This document shows, in pieces, positions 53,767-64,000 of a DNA stretch of 64,000 nucleotides. A program made the translations under genes and the position numbers. Position 1 is the first letter of the stretch; every line of letters begins with the position of its first letter. Below the pieces are notes generated by a model. That model saw only the letters and a program-made list of their open reading frames with translations, made no database searches and was not told where the DNA came from. This stretch comes from Onchocerca volvulus (Eukaryota > Nematoda > Chromadorea > Rhabditida > Onchocercidae), in contig HG738141.1 in the NCBI GenBank assembly GCA_000499405.2, positions 590,032 through 654,031 on the forward strand, given 5' to 3'.

Positions 53767-56700
53767 CTATTTGGATTCATAGCCGAACCATACTTTTTTA
53801 TCACAATTACCCTGACATTTATACGTTACCATTGGTACTGCTTTTCGAGATGAAAGCGTTAAAGTCTTCAACTGCTCACCACAATTTGGACATCTGAAAA
53901 TAAAATTTTGTAAGAAATGAAATTGAACAAATTTGTACTCCGTTACAATCTAGATTTGATAAGCTACATTTAACTTGAAATCTATGACAGAAATCTTAAG
54001 ATTCCCCACCACATCTCTCATCTGATTCTTAGAAAATGTATGTTTGCAAGCACAATATAAAAAAAAAAAGAAAGAAAAGAAACGAAACTCTGAAACAACT
54101 TTAACAGATGTTCATCATCAACCACAAATAATTTTCGATTAGTTTCCCTGACTATGTCTCGTCCAGTATCATCTCTTGACACAGCCGTATGATTCGAATG
54201 ATCATTGTCTGAGTACATTTTCGATTTTCTGAAGCTGTTAAAATAATAATTTCGATTCAATCCTTGCTGATATCCATTAATGCGAACGAGTAATATATCA
54301 CTTTTTTTTAATAAGAACGAGTAATATATCATTTTTCGTCCATCATCCATATAAAAATCAATTGTAATGTGATCAACAAAGAAAGAAAATTAGCACATAA
54401 AATCCATCGAATACTACTAAGTTTTTTGCTGAATCATTTATATTGCAATCTAGCATATTAGTGTGGCAAAACAAAATAATTTCAGTAAAAATTTCAGACA
54501 TACCCCGCGAAAACAGCGGTGCTACCGCTCTTGGTGCTACCAAATTCTGTCCCAATTTCATTGGTTGGCGTTTGGCCACCGAATATTCTTTGATTCATGC
54601 CGGCAATAGCATTAATTGGCTTGCTTGAATTCTTTCGAGTGAGCGAGACTTTTTCGATTCTACTCTTGAAGAAAAGAACTATAAATTATCTTTAAATGAA
54701 AAGAATATTTGCAATGCTGGTAACTTATTAATCATAACAATGATTAATCCTTTTATAGTCAATATGAAATTCCAAAAAACGAAAAGTTCTGGCTCAGCAA
54801 ATCAGTCAGAAAGTTTCAGAATTTTCCAAATGTCGAATTTTAAGGAATCCAAAACCTTTAAAAACGAAATAAGATGAATAGAAGGAACTAGTTTACCAAT
54901 TTCGGATTATTTTCTACTGCCGCCTTTGATTGTTCAATGTATGTTCTCTCTTCGGATAATAATCCATCCGCATCTGGTGCTTCCGTAAGATCCGATACAA
55001 CTAAAAGAGAGATCATTAATATAGATTTTACCATAAAGAGAAGTAAACTCCATTGTAAAAAACCATCGGTATCTGCAATGAAATAAAGAAAAAATTTTCA
55101 AAATATACGAGATTGTGTTTCATCCGATATGAAAGTACGGCAATTCTGTCCTCGTCGTGCAAATGACCATTCATCATCTGTTGGTGTCTAAAAACAGCAA
55201 TCATCCTCTTAGATCATGAAAAGGAAAAATGAAAAGCACTTCATAAACATACATAAAGTTGCAGTATATTATTAATATTATTCAAATATTTCTCAGAATG
55301 TGCTTCCTCTGTGAGGCTGAAACGATTTCACTGGTTCAGTGTTTCATATCTTTTAGTTGAAAAAATGTGCAGAATTTTTTGTAAAATTAAAAGTATTTCA
55401 ATTTCTGCAATTTTTAGAGAAGCTGAACAGAATGAAATGAAGAAAAATTTTGATAACCAGAAACAAAGAGAAAAAAATAGATGCAAAATAGTTCTCTTTC
55501 TAGTAATGTGCCACATATAACGTTGTATTTAAATGTCATGTTTTTGCGTTGGACGATATCTAAGAGGAGATTTCAGAAATGTTCCAATAAATAAAATGAA
55601 AATGAAAATAACAGACTTGAGCGCCAAATCGTTCTGAAACAACTGAACTAGCACGAGAATTTGAACGTTTTAACTGCTCATTGTCCAAACGTTTTAACTG
55701 TTCATTCAATTTTTTTCGTATTTTTTCTGAAATCGGATAATAAGCTGATTCAATTAATTTTCTGACAAAGTGAAAAAGATGACAATTAATTAGCTTTTAT
55801 AATTTAAAAAGAAAAGTAGATGAAAACTTGTATCCAAAAAAATATACCGATGTAAATTGTTACTAACCTTCGTAACTTGCTAATGTTTCTCCATGTGGTC
55901 TTAAATAAATACGCCTCTCCTAAAATGATAAAATCCTAAAATATTCATTTCACATATTTCACATCAAATGCAAAAAGAAAACAGTGAAACTTACATTTTC
56001 ATTTCGTGACTTATGCTCAACTTTTTTTCTTTTTGGATGTTGTTTATCAAGTTGTGAAGTCCGCCTTGCCTCCTCCAATAGAGCTCTTAAATGGCCCTAA
56101 AAAAAATTTATTGCCCAAAACATAGCACAAAATGCTTTTTTTTTCTCCAGTTCTTTTCAGTTTACTCTGCCAAAAGAATTTGCTCTTATAAACCTAAGAT
56201 ATATTGGCCAAGTGAATTTATAAATTTATAAACTTAAAATTTTTGATATTCCTAATTCGAATTATATCGTCAAATATTTCCTGAATTAAGTTTCTCATAA
56301 TTTGTCAAAATTTAACTGAAAAGCAGTTTATTTTAAAAGAAAAACGCATTTTACCCTTGACCAAGCTTCGAAAGGAGTCAGCATTTCGTTGATTACTTCT
56401 TGGCGATTTTCCCGATCTATCTGCATAGCTCTTAGCTGTGAAAGAGGTATTGGTTTACACTCGGGATGATGTGATGGAAATGGTTCGCCAACAATCTTGT
56501 CATGGACCATTTTGATGATCGCTGATGCATAAGCGTCTTGAATCTCACGTCGTGACAAATAATCGCATGATGAGCAACGATAATAACTGTAGTTCTGACG
56601 TGCTGTTGATCGGCGATAAATTCGAACACAGTTACTTTGTGGTTCCTTGATCGCTATATTATTCAAATTTCCACGTAAATTTCTTATCACTTCGTAAAAT

Positions 56701-58489
56701 CCCGGTCCATATCTCCAAAAAATATAATTGATTCCGTTTAGCCTGTTACGCAAAAACGACAAAAAGTTTAAAGATTAAAGATAATTAGAGTTTAAAGACT
56801 CTTCAATAGCTTGAAAAGTATATTACTTTGCATCATCAAATATGAGGAAAAAAATCATGAAAAGAAAGCTTGAAGAATCATACAAAATTTTCAAACAAAC
56901 ACATTTTGAGATGATATATCTCAACCAACAAAAAGTCTGTAACTTCAATATTAGCAGAAGAAAAAAATTCTGAGATCAAACAAATCTAACAAATTTTTCT
57001 TAAAATTCGACACATGAACATATTTGTCAAATTTTATTACATTCACCTATTCTATTGATCCCTTAATTTTTTTTTTGCTAGAGTTATACGCGAAGTTTTG
57101 GTAGAATTTCAAGTATTATATTGATGTTGCAAATTTTGATTGTTTTTTTTTTTTTTACATTTTATTACTACTAGTGATGCTTTTAGATCTATTCAATACA
57201 GTATATTTGAGATTAACTTGGGTTAGTTGTTATATATTATACATTCTAATCGCGTTTCTAAATTTTTCTTTATTTGCTTACAAATTTTAAGGGGTTGATT
57301 TGTGATACTTAATCGTCTTGCAGAGTTTGATTGAGAGGCATTTCATTTATTTTTTGTTACTTTAAACTTCAAAATCATCTCAAATTTCACGAATATATCA
57401 AGCATATTAATTTTGGTAGGACCGAAATATTGCTATTTCTCATTATTATATAATTTCGAAGCGCCGGAACGTAATTAAACATAATATTAAATGCATAAAA
57501 ATGAAAAAAATAATTTACCAAATCAGGTTCAAAAATTAACTCAAAAAAAAAGAAAAGAAAAAAAAAAACCAACTCTCTTGCAATAAACGGATGTTTTTCT
57601 GCGGTATTTTCTCCATTTTCTCTCTCATCTTCCGATTCTTTTTGGTTTTTTGACTGATTCGGTTGTGGCAATTTGGAACAGTGTAAAACGCGATTCCGAA
57701 CCGATGCAACCGTTACTTCATGTCCCAAAATAACTGATATCCGATCGGCTGCTTCCACGAAAGATAATTCACCTTTGAATAATTTTGTCATAACTTCGTT
57801 CACTTCAGGTCTTTTCCATTCTTCACTAAAATATATGGTATGATATTCTCATTCAAAATATTTGAAAAAGGAGTTTGAAAATTAAAACAAAAAAATTAGT
57901 AAAAGTTATCACGGTATCATCTACTCATTTGGCGCAATCTATTCTAACTTCATCTCCTAACCAAATTGAACATCATCATGTACATCAGTTTTATGATAGG
58001 AAACATTAAGAAAAAACAATTACTCTCAATATTTAATGTTCGCTAAGCTTTCGATGGTTATCGAAAATCCCATAATTTTGGAACTAACTTCCATTTCATA
58101 ATTTTGAATTCGAATTTTTATAATTCAAAAAAAAAGAATTTCACATCATACTTTAGCAAATTCATCTGTGTTTCATACTCATGTTCATCGTCTTGCCATG
58201 TCGTCCCAGATTCTTGAGAACCCTGAAAGTTTGAAACTTGGCCATCTACTCGATTCGATATACCCGCTTCTGCTGATTTTGAACAAACTGCTTGATTCTC
58301 AACAACAACAGCAGCAGCAGAAGTTTTTGTACCAAATATTTGTTTTGGATCCTGTACTATCAAACTTGCTGTTCGTTGCTGCATGCTGCTTGTACCTTCC
58401 TGCACGCTATCCTTCATTATTCGTTGTATCTTATGCGGAACTGCATGCTGCACGCTGTCTGCACTTATGTGTTTATCTCTCTCTTTCAT
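53767..58489 (-). CDS. FLYWCH-like / zinc-ribbon protein, paralogue A
   Basis: Eleven exons join in phase: 58152-58489, 57574-57825, 56355-56742, 55995-56096, 55868-55919, 55617-55726, 55109-55187, 54897-55000, 54504-54664, 54097-54228, 53767-53893; about 614 aa. Residues ~115-150 form a helical segment (ELSFVEAADRISVILGHEV). Around residues 245-300 is a CC-HC module (YYRCSSC ... PSHHPEC) resembling FLYWCH/MULE-type zinc fingers, which bind DNA. A basic stretch (KQHPKRKKVEHKSR) could be a nuclear signal. The last exon encodes a zinc ribbon (CPNCGEQL ... CQGNC) ending VWFGYESK. The 54097 donor is uncertain: the position expected from the paralogue (after CAGAG) lacks GT, but two nearby in-frame donors (GTTTCA, GTTGTT) keep the frame. 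The start ATG lies 2 bases after TTTGCAG. The function is unknown; a DNA-binding nuclear role is inferred. Confidence 0.82.
58300..58320. repeat. (CAA)3(CAG)4 trinucleotide run inside the first exon
   Basis: Read on the coding (minus) strand in frame, it gives AAA followed by VVV in the first exon of paralogue A. It is short and could vary in length. Confidence 0.9.
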
Positions 58490-58491
58490 TT

Positions 58492-58499
58492 CTGCAAAG
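58492..58499 (-). promoter_or_regulatory. Probable spliced-leader acceptor for paralogue A
   Basis: CTTTGCAG on the minus strand ends 2 bases before the ATG at 58489. The upstream gene on the same strand ends about 970 bases away, so this may also be the downstream gene of an operon. Confidence 0.55.
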
Positions 58500-59455
58500 A
58501 TTTAAAAAATTCGGAAATTAAAAAAAATCCGATTAATAGGAATTTCAAAAATTTCTATTTCATAACATGAAAATGGTACCGATGTTAACGAATAATAACA
58601 TCTGAATAAAATAGCAGATATTAGAGAGAACTGCAAGTCTTGATTACTCAGGATATTTGAGTCATAGAAGACAAACTTTAGATGGACATATCTAATTTAA
58701 TAATACAGTGGGAAAAGTACTACAGCAGTAAAAAAATCCACAGGAGCGAGAATTCCTACATCTTGCATGAATGCATCTTAAAAATTCCAATTCTCGCCAG
58801 CAAGAATCATTAAATGTAATGTACAAAATTATGATAACAAAATAAATGCTTCTTTTTTCTTATTCATTCACCATATATAGCAATATCCCCAATTTTTTGT
58901 TGTAGAAAAGTTTATTCCTCGTTTCCTCATCGATTTTAAATTTGAATTTTTTTCCCAAAAATTCTTTAAATTTAGGTTTAAATTGAACCGAAATTTTGGG
59001 AGAGTTTTGACACACAAGAACGAATAACTTTATTGACGAATGTCTGTATACTTACAAACACAACAGTACAATTTCAAGATCATAAGCAATATAAACAATG
59101 AAACACAGAAAGCAAATAATAATATTAACTGAAAATAATCCGAAAATTTTTTCACATTTACTCTCTAATAAAGCAACGGAAGAAAAAAGTGGTGATGAAC
59201 ATGTCCAGAAAGGTATGGAATCACGCAAAATTTTCAAAATCAATTTAAGTTCTAATTGAAACTATTAAAAATTTTCATTCTTCAAATTGAAACTATTAAA
59301 AATTTCATTTTCACATTATCACTTATTGCATAAGTAAATTTATCCTGAAATCTACTTTTTGATTTTAAGCTCGCCTATTTCCATCTTTTTGGATTTCATT
59401 ACTTAAAGCAAGCAAAATAATTCGAAATTAGATTTCGGATTTCTTTATTCGAATG
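58500..59455. other. Spacer between the two paralogues
   Basis: No gene is supported. The 63-codon minus-strand frame at 59052-59243 is hydrophobic but has no splice context. A minus-strand AATAAA occurs at 59444-59449, only 6 bases after the upstream gene's stop. Confidence 0.6.
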
Positions 59456-62400
59456 CTATTCCATTTTTTGCCCAAACCATACAGTTTGCTCACACTTAGT
59501 GCATTGATAAGCAACTGTTGGCATCGGTGAATCAGCAAACAATGTCACCTGTTTCAATTTTTCACCACATCCCGAGCATCTGCAATCATGATTTTCCGAA
59601 AATTATAAACAAAAGCAAGAAGAAGTATAAAAGAAATATAGAAAAAAAAAAATCCAATATGCTAGGTTTCCAAATGATTTGATATTGAAGATTTGAAAGA
59701 ATACACCTCTTGAACAGCTGCAAAAGTTGCTCTGCTTCAACCATAAAATATTTTCTGTCTGTTTCAATAATATATTCACAGTCTTCTTCTACATATCGTC
59801 GCTTAACTGATCCTCTCTCGATCAATTTTTCCTTGTATATAGTGTTTTTTGTAGGTTTCGGCCTTGAAAAAAAAGGAAAGTTTCATTTAAATTTAAATAC
59901 ATAAGAAGAGACGAACACTTCAAATTTCTGACTTAAAAAATTGAATTATTCACTGAGGAAAAAAACGGCTGGTATGCACAATACAGAAGAAGAAAATTCA
60001 GCACTAATCCGTTAGCATTTAGCTAAGTGGAATTATAGCAAGCAATGAATTTATTCATTTTGTGTACTTAAAATCCTCGTAACAATCAAAATTAATAGAA
60101 AACTCATCTATATGACATCCCTCATTATTTCAGAATCAATCGGTTAGGCAAAATGCTTAAAGCTGATTTCTTTTTTTCCTTTAATAATTTTATGATATTT
60201 GCTGATAAGTTTAAGTCTCACATATTAAACCTCATTGCATATAGTATTTTTTTGAAAATGCTTAACTCATCTATAAAAATTTTTTTAGTTCTCCATTATT
60301 ATAATTTACTATATAAGGAAAAATTCAAGCACTTAAACAACAACCGCAGGCTGCATATAAAAGCTAATTCACTAAAATTGATCATAGTGAAACATATATA
60401 CCTATCGATATCATCATCCGTGCTATCTTCTGAAATCAATCTTTCTTCGCCAGTTGTTGGTGGAGCAATATTTGCCACATTTTCACCAACAATAAAATCA
60501 TCTTCGTAATATGTCTCTACTGGGTTTCCATAAGAATCGTCATAGTCTAATACCTATAATATTAATAAAGGATAGTAAGATTTCCTGTTCGAGTGAAAAC
60601 CTAAAGGCTATGGGAAATACTGGTCCAAAGATAAAAAGGAATTTAATTCGAAAGAAAATGAAAGAATTTCAAATCACAAAGGACTAAATGCAAAACACAA
60701 GAATTGAAATGAAAATTGAAGAATTGAAACTTCGCACATCATTTCTTTTTTTTTATTTCTTGATCATGAAACGAATATAGTGGCATGATTTAAAACTACT
60801 AAAAATCATTAAGCATTATATAATCTCCCATTGCGATATTATAAAATAATCCCGTACCGTCATGTGGTACTCGAAAGTAATCTTACAGAGATAGCATGTA
60901 AAACAAATCTTGAATGAAATATCTGAATTCGAAGTAAATATTCAATAATCAAGAACTACAATAAAAAATTCATGATAAGTTAGATCATCATAAAGCGAAC
61001 TTACTTGTTCCCGTTCCATCCACCCTGACACATGTGATCTGTTATAGGCTGGCTGACTAGGCCTGACACGAAAATACTGAGGCAGTAACATCTGTGTATC
61101 TATCCTTCCTTCAGTAATAGCTAAAATAATTTAAAGAATGTCTACCACGATTTTCCTTTATGTTTTATTAATACAAACAATTTCATGTATATGCAACTTA
61201 AATCAAAAAGAACAGTATATAAGTTCTGTCTTACAATAAAGCAATTAAATCAGTGAGAAAAACAGTCTCGATTTCAAAGATAAAAATGACCTTCACAGAG
61301 GTGTACCACATTGCACTAGTTGATCAGTTAATCGATAAAAATGAAATCTGATATACTTTTGCAAATTAATAACAAAAAATTTTGGGATTTTTTTACCTAG
61401 TTCATCCGCATCATTTTCGATATCGATGTCTTCATTTGTCATTTCATCCGCAATCATGACATCATTTGCAGATCTATCGTGCTGTAAACTTTAACCATAA
61501 ACACTTGATAAAAATTTCGAACTTCATATGAATAAATGGTAATTGATCTACAGATCTTTTCATAATTACAGGCCAATTCCCGCATCTATGAATTCATTCA
61601 CTAATTTATAGGCTGGTATTGCAAACACGCAATTAACCTTCCAGGATGAAGGAATTACATTTAGTTCATTATCCGCTGAGTATGCGGCATATTCGCCTCC
61701 ATTCATACTTCGAGCGAATTTCCAAGTTCGATTGCAGGAACGATCTAAAAAAAAATCTTATAATAACTTTTACTATTATATTTGAAAAATTGATGGTCTC
61801 AGTCGGAAATATAAAATCCATAAATCAAATTATAACGTAATAAATGAAAACTTGAAATCTTGTTTTTTCCTTTTACAATAAATAGAAAATTGGTATAGAG
61901 AAAAATGGCTTCTACCAGAAAGTGCATAATCATCTTCGTTTCCATTCCAGTTACCCTGAAAATTTATGCAAATGACTGATTTTAAAAACTGGGATTAATT
62001 ATCACATCAATATCATAAGATTTCATAGAGAATTATATATCTTACCCACAAAACACAAAAATACGCTATTTAGCATTAGTAATATTATATAAAATTAGCA
62101 TTCAAATTATTTCTTCAATGAAAACTTTCCTCAGTCAGTAGCCTAACTTCTACTAAAGAAAGGAAATCAAATTAATTAAAAGTGCAAAATTCCAAAGAAT
62201 TAAAACTAATCAAAACTACAACATACTGTATAAATATCTCCATATCGCCCACCCTTACGCCAAGGAACATTATTGGATGCAATGTATCGCATACGTGTAA
62301 TACGACAACGTGGACACTGCTTGATGAATTGTTCTACATCGCTTGTAATCGAGTTCCAATAAAATTTTGTTGAAACCATTTTACGTGTAGCATTCAGGCC

Positions 62401-63239
62401 ACCGTGATTTGATTCCAAATGAGCCTAAAATGGAAAGGATATTGTTAATATTTACTTTAGGATGAAAACATCAGATTCGATCAAACCATTCATAATTCAT
62501 TCATAAAAAGATTTTTTTTTGCTTCCAATTAATTTTAAATCTGATCTAGCATTTTATAATCATTATTCCTATCATACTTACGGAGAGAGGTTATTCGATA
62601 ACTCGTAATAAAATAAAATCACATGCCTGAGTGAGGATTTTTTCAACTTCATTTCTCTTCACAACAAACTGTCCCACTGTTGAGTGGTCTGGCTTGAATC
62701 CTAAATTCACAATAAAATCTGATTTAAAAAAACAATTATCTTGTTATGCTTAACTCACTCTCTTCTTAGTTGTTTATAAAAAATAAGAGAAAGTAGTTCG
62801 ACAACTCATAACAAGGATTTTCTCAACTTCATCCATCTTCAATCTAAAGCGCTAAATTCAATTTAATATTGAGGCAGCGTTGATTATTAGAAACTTTCTC
62901 ATTTAGTCATAATTTGAGAGGAAGATGAAATACCTTTGGATATTCACGAATGACCCTTCCTTACCCTAATAAAGATTTTAGAACGATTCCTCTCTCTTTC
63001 TCCTTTCCTCTCACTAAAGAAATCATCTATTAAACGGAAAATGAATTAGAGTATGAATATTTTTACCGATATAAATCAACTGATCAGTTCCCTCAATTAG
63101 TTGAAACCTTTTAGCTTTCCTTTTGAAACAATCGATACGATGTTTTAGATGGCCTTGAAGACGTTTAGGAATTTCCTTGTTACGATGATAACGTACCAAC
63201 TCCTCATAAGCTTCATTAGTAAACCCACCATATACGCAT
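59456..63239 (-). CDS. Integrase H2C2-type zinc-binding / zinc-ribbon protein, paralogue B (5' end not found)
   Basis: Ten exons join in phase: 63067-63239, 62627-62700, 62227-62424, 61916-61955, 61638-61744, 61397-61481, 61005-61120, 60402-60553, 59707-59862, 59456-59579; 407 aa visible. The first exon starts inside a codon, so at least one more lies upstream. The N-terminal part (YEELVRYHRNKEIPKRLQGH; RRR-like basic run; VEKILTQAHLESNHGGLNAT) and FYWNSITSDVEQFIKQCPRC form the HHCC zinc module that precedes the catalytic core of retroviral/Gypsy/Ginger-type integrases. No DDE core follows; instead comes an acidic linker (DEMTNEDIDIENDADE) and a C-terminal zinc ribbon (CSGCGEKL ... CTKC, VWFGQKME). 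This suggests a host-domesticated, non-catalytic protein. The intron after 62627 would use a GC donor. The C-terminal ~90 residues match paralogue A, including the position of the last intron. Confidence 0.82.
62793..62870. repeat. Decayed or alternative copy of the 62627-62700 exon region
   Basis: GATTTTCTCAACTTCATCCATCTTCA and its left flank resemble 62591-62665. On the coding strand the copy reads KMDEVEKIL where the exon reads KRNEVEKIL. A 23-base segment spanning the exon's donor is absent from the copy. It lies in the intron between 62700 and 63067. Confidence 0.6.
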
Positions 63240-64000
63240 CTAAAAATAAATGAGACATTTATTATAATGAAATTGACAAGTTATATTTTTCTTTGACCAG
63301 CAATAACTTATGCACTATGGTGAAACTCTAAGTTGTTTTATTAGTCATCACTTAAACACTCCACCATAGACATATCGACAAAAGAATTTTAATATAGTAT
63401 TTAGGAATTCATTTCTTGCCCACAAAGTTGCTGTATATAACTTTGAACATCAAGAATTGACTGCATTTTTATTAATGAACATAAGATAATATAAGCAGTA
63501 TAAGATAAGCAGTATTCGTTCTTTGAAACTAATTAGATTGAAACGAAATACTTTAATGTCATTCAAGTTGACGTAAAACAGCCAAATTGTATTACTTTAT
63601 TCCAAACTTATTTGAAATCCTCACTTATTAATTTATATTGTGCCCATTTGCTTATGTTTTAATAAATAATAAATCAAATGTATATATTCGAGGTGAAAGT
63701 TAAGTTGTAAATAGGATGTTCTGAGACCAGAAAATGATGTGGCCCAAACTTATTTCCGTATCATTTCTTGCTTTTTAGATATTATGAACGAGATTAGTCC
63801 TCCATGAGGTTCTGTGAATAACATCTCATACTTCCATATTTATTGTTTGTTTTAGTGTACATCTACGGTATCTTAAAACTTATTTTTTCTTGTCCAATTT
63901 ACTATGCACCTAATCCCAAAGATAACGCTGCTGTACTACATCAGCTATTATGGTTCAAAAAAAAAAATGGTGCGTTCTGATCATCCAATAAACAAAGTGT
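63240..64000. other. Right edge, no supported exon
   Basis: The missing 5' exon(s) of paralogue B should lie here or beyond the window. Minus-strand frames around 63700-63770 and 63900-63950 are short and could not be tied in phase to the 63239 acceptor. Confidence 0.5.

Noticed and set aside
53057..53782. Two plus-strand ORFs of 75 and 86 codons in the spacer before paralogue A
   Set aside because: Lys/Ile-rich with no motif or splice structure; typical of random AT-rich frames.
58168..58570. Plus-strand ORFs of 92 and 117 codons
   Set aside because: They are antisense shadows of the first exon of paralogue A.

Overview
The window is animal nuclear DNA, most likely from a parasitic nematode of the filarial/spirurid type. 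It is strongly AT-rich (by eye about three quarters A+T), its genes are split into many 40-500 bp exons by 150-1000 bp AT-rich introns, and protein relationships point to nematodes (a CDC-48.3/AFG2-like ATPase, a TWK-type potassium channel, lineage-specific zinc proteins). Several start codons lie just downstream of an isolated 3' splice site (TTTGCAG, TTTTAG, TTTCAG), as expected where a spliced leader is added in trans. The species cannot be named from the sequence alone.

All seven gene models I can support lie on the minus strand. From low to high coordinate: 5.8-8.0 kb, the terminal exon and possible alternative 3' exons of a two-pore-domain K+ channel whose body runs to 11.9 kb; 21.2-26.4 kb, a GLUT-like sugar transporter; 30.8-35.8 kb, an AFG2/SPATA5 (CDC-48.3) tandem AAA+ ATPase with a degenerate first ATPase domain; 37.2-42.9 kb, an unrecognised proline-rich, probably nuclear protein with a central coiled coil; 45.9-52.1 kb, the tRNA guanine-26 dimethyltransferase TRMT1; 53.8-58.5 kb and 59.5-63.2 kb (5' end not found), two paralogous proteins that share a C-terminal zinc ribbon. 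The first of the pair also has a FLYWCH-like CC-HC module, the second a retroelement-type integrase H2C2 zinc-binding module without a catalytic core. I rebuilt each model by hand from GT/AG sites, checking that codon phase carries through every junction.

The remaining DNA (0-5.8 kb, 12-21 kb, 26.4-30.8 kb, 43-45.9 kb) shows no convincing coding sequence. It is filled with poly-A/T tracts, microsatellites (a 355 bp CA-rich block, an AAT block) and short tandem duplications of 30-126 bp. I found no tRNA, rRNA, CRISPR array or intact transposable element.

The genes do not form an obvious pathway. Two act in RNA/ribosome maturation (TRMT1, AFG2) and two are membrane transporters. The most unusual part is the right-hand tandem pair with an integrase-derived module. 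Other points of note are the eroded D1 domain of the AFG2-like ATPase and possible alternative C-terminal tails of the K+ channel.
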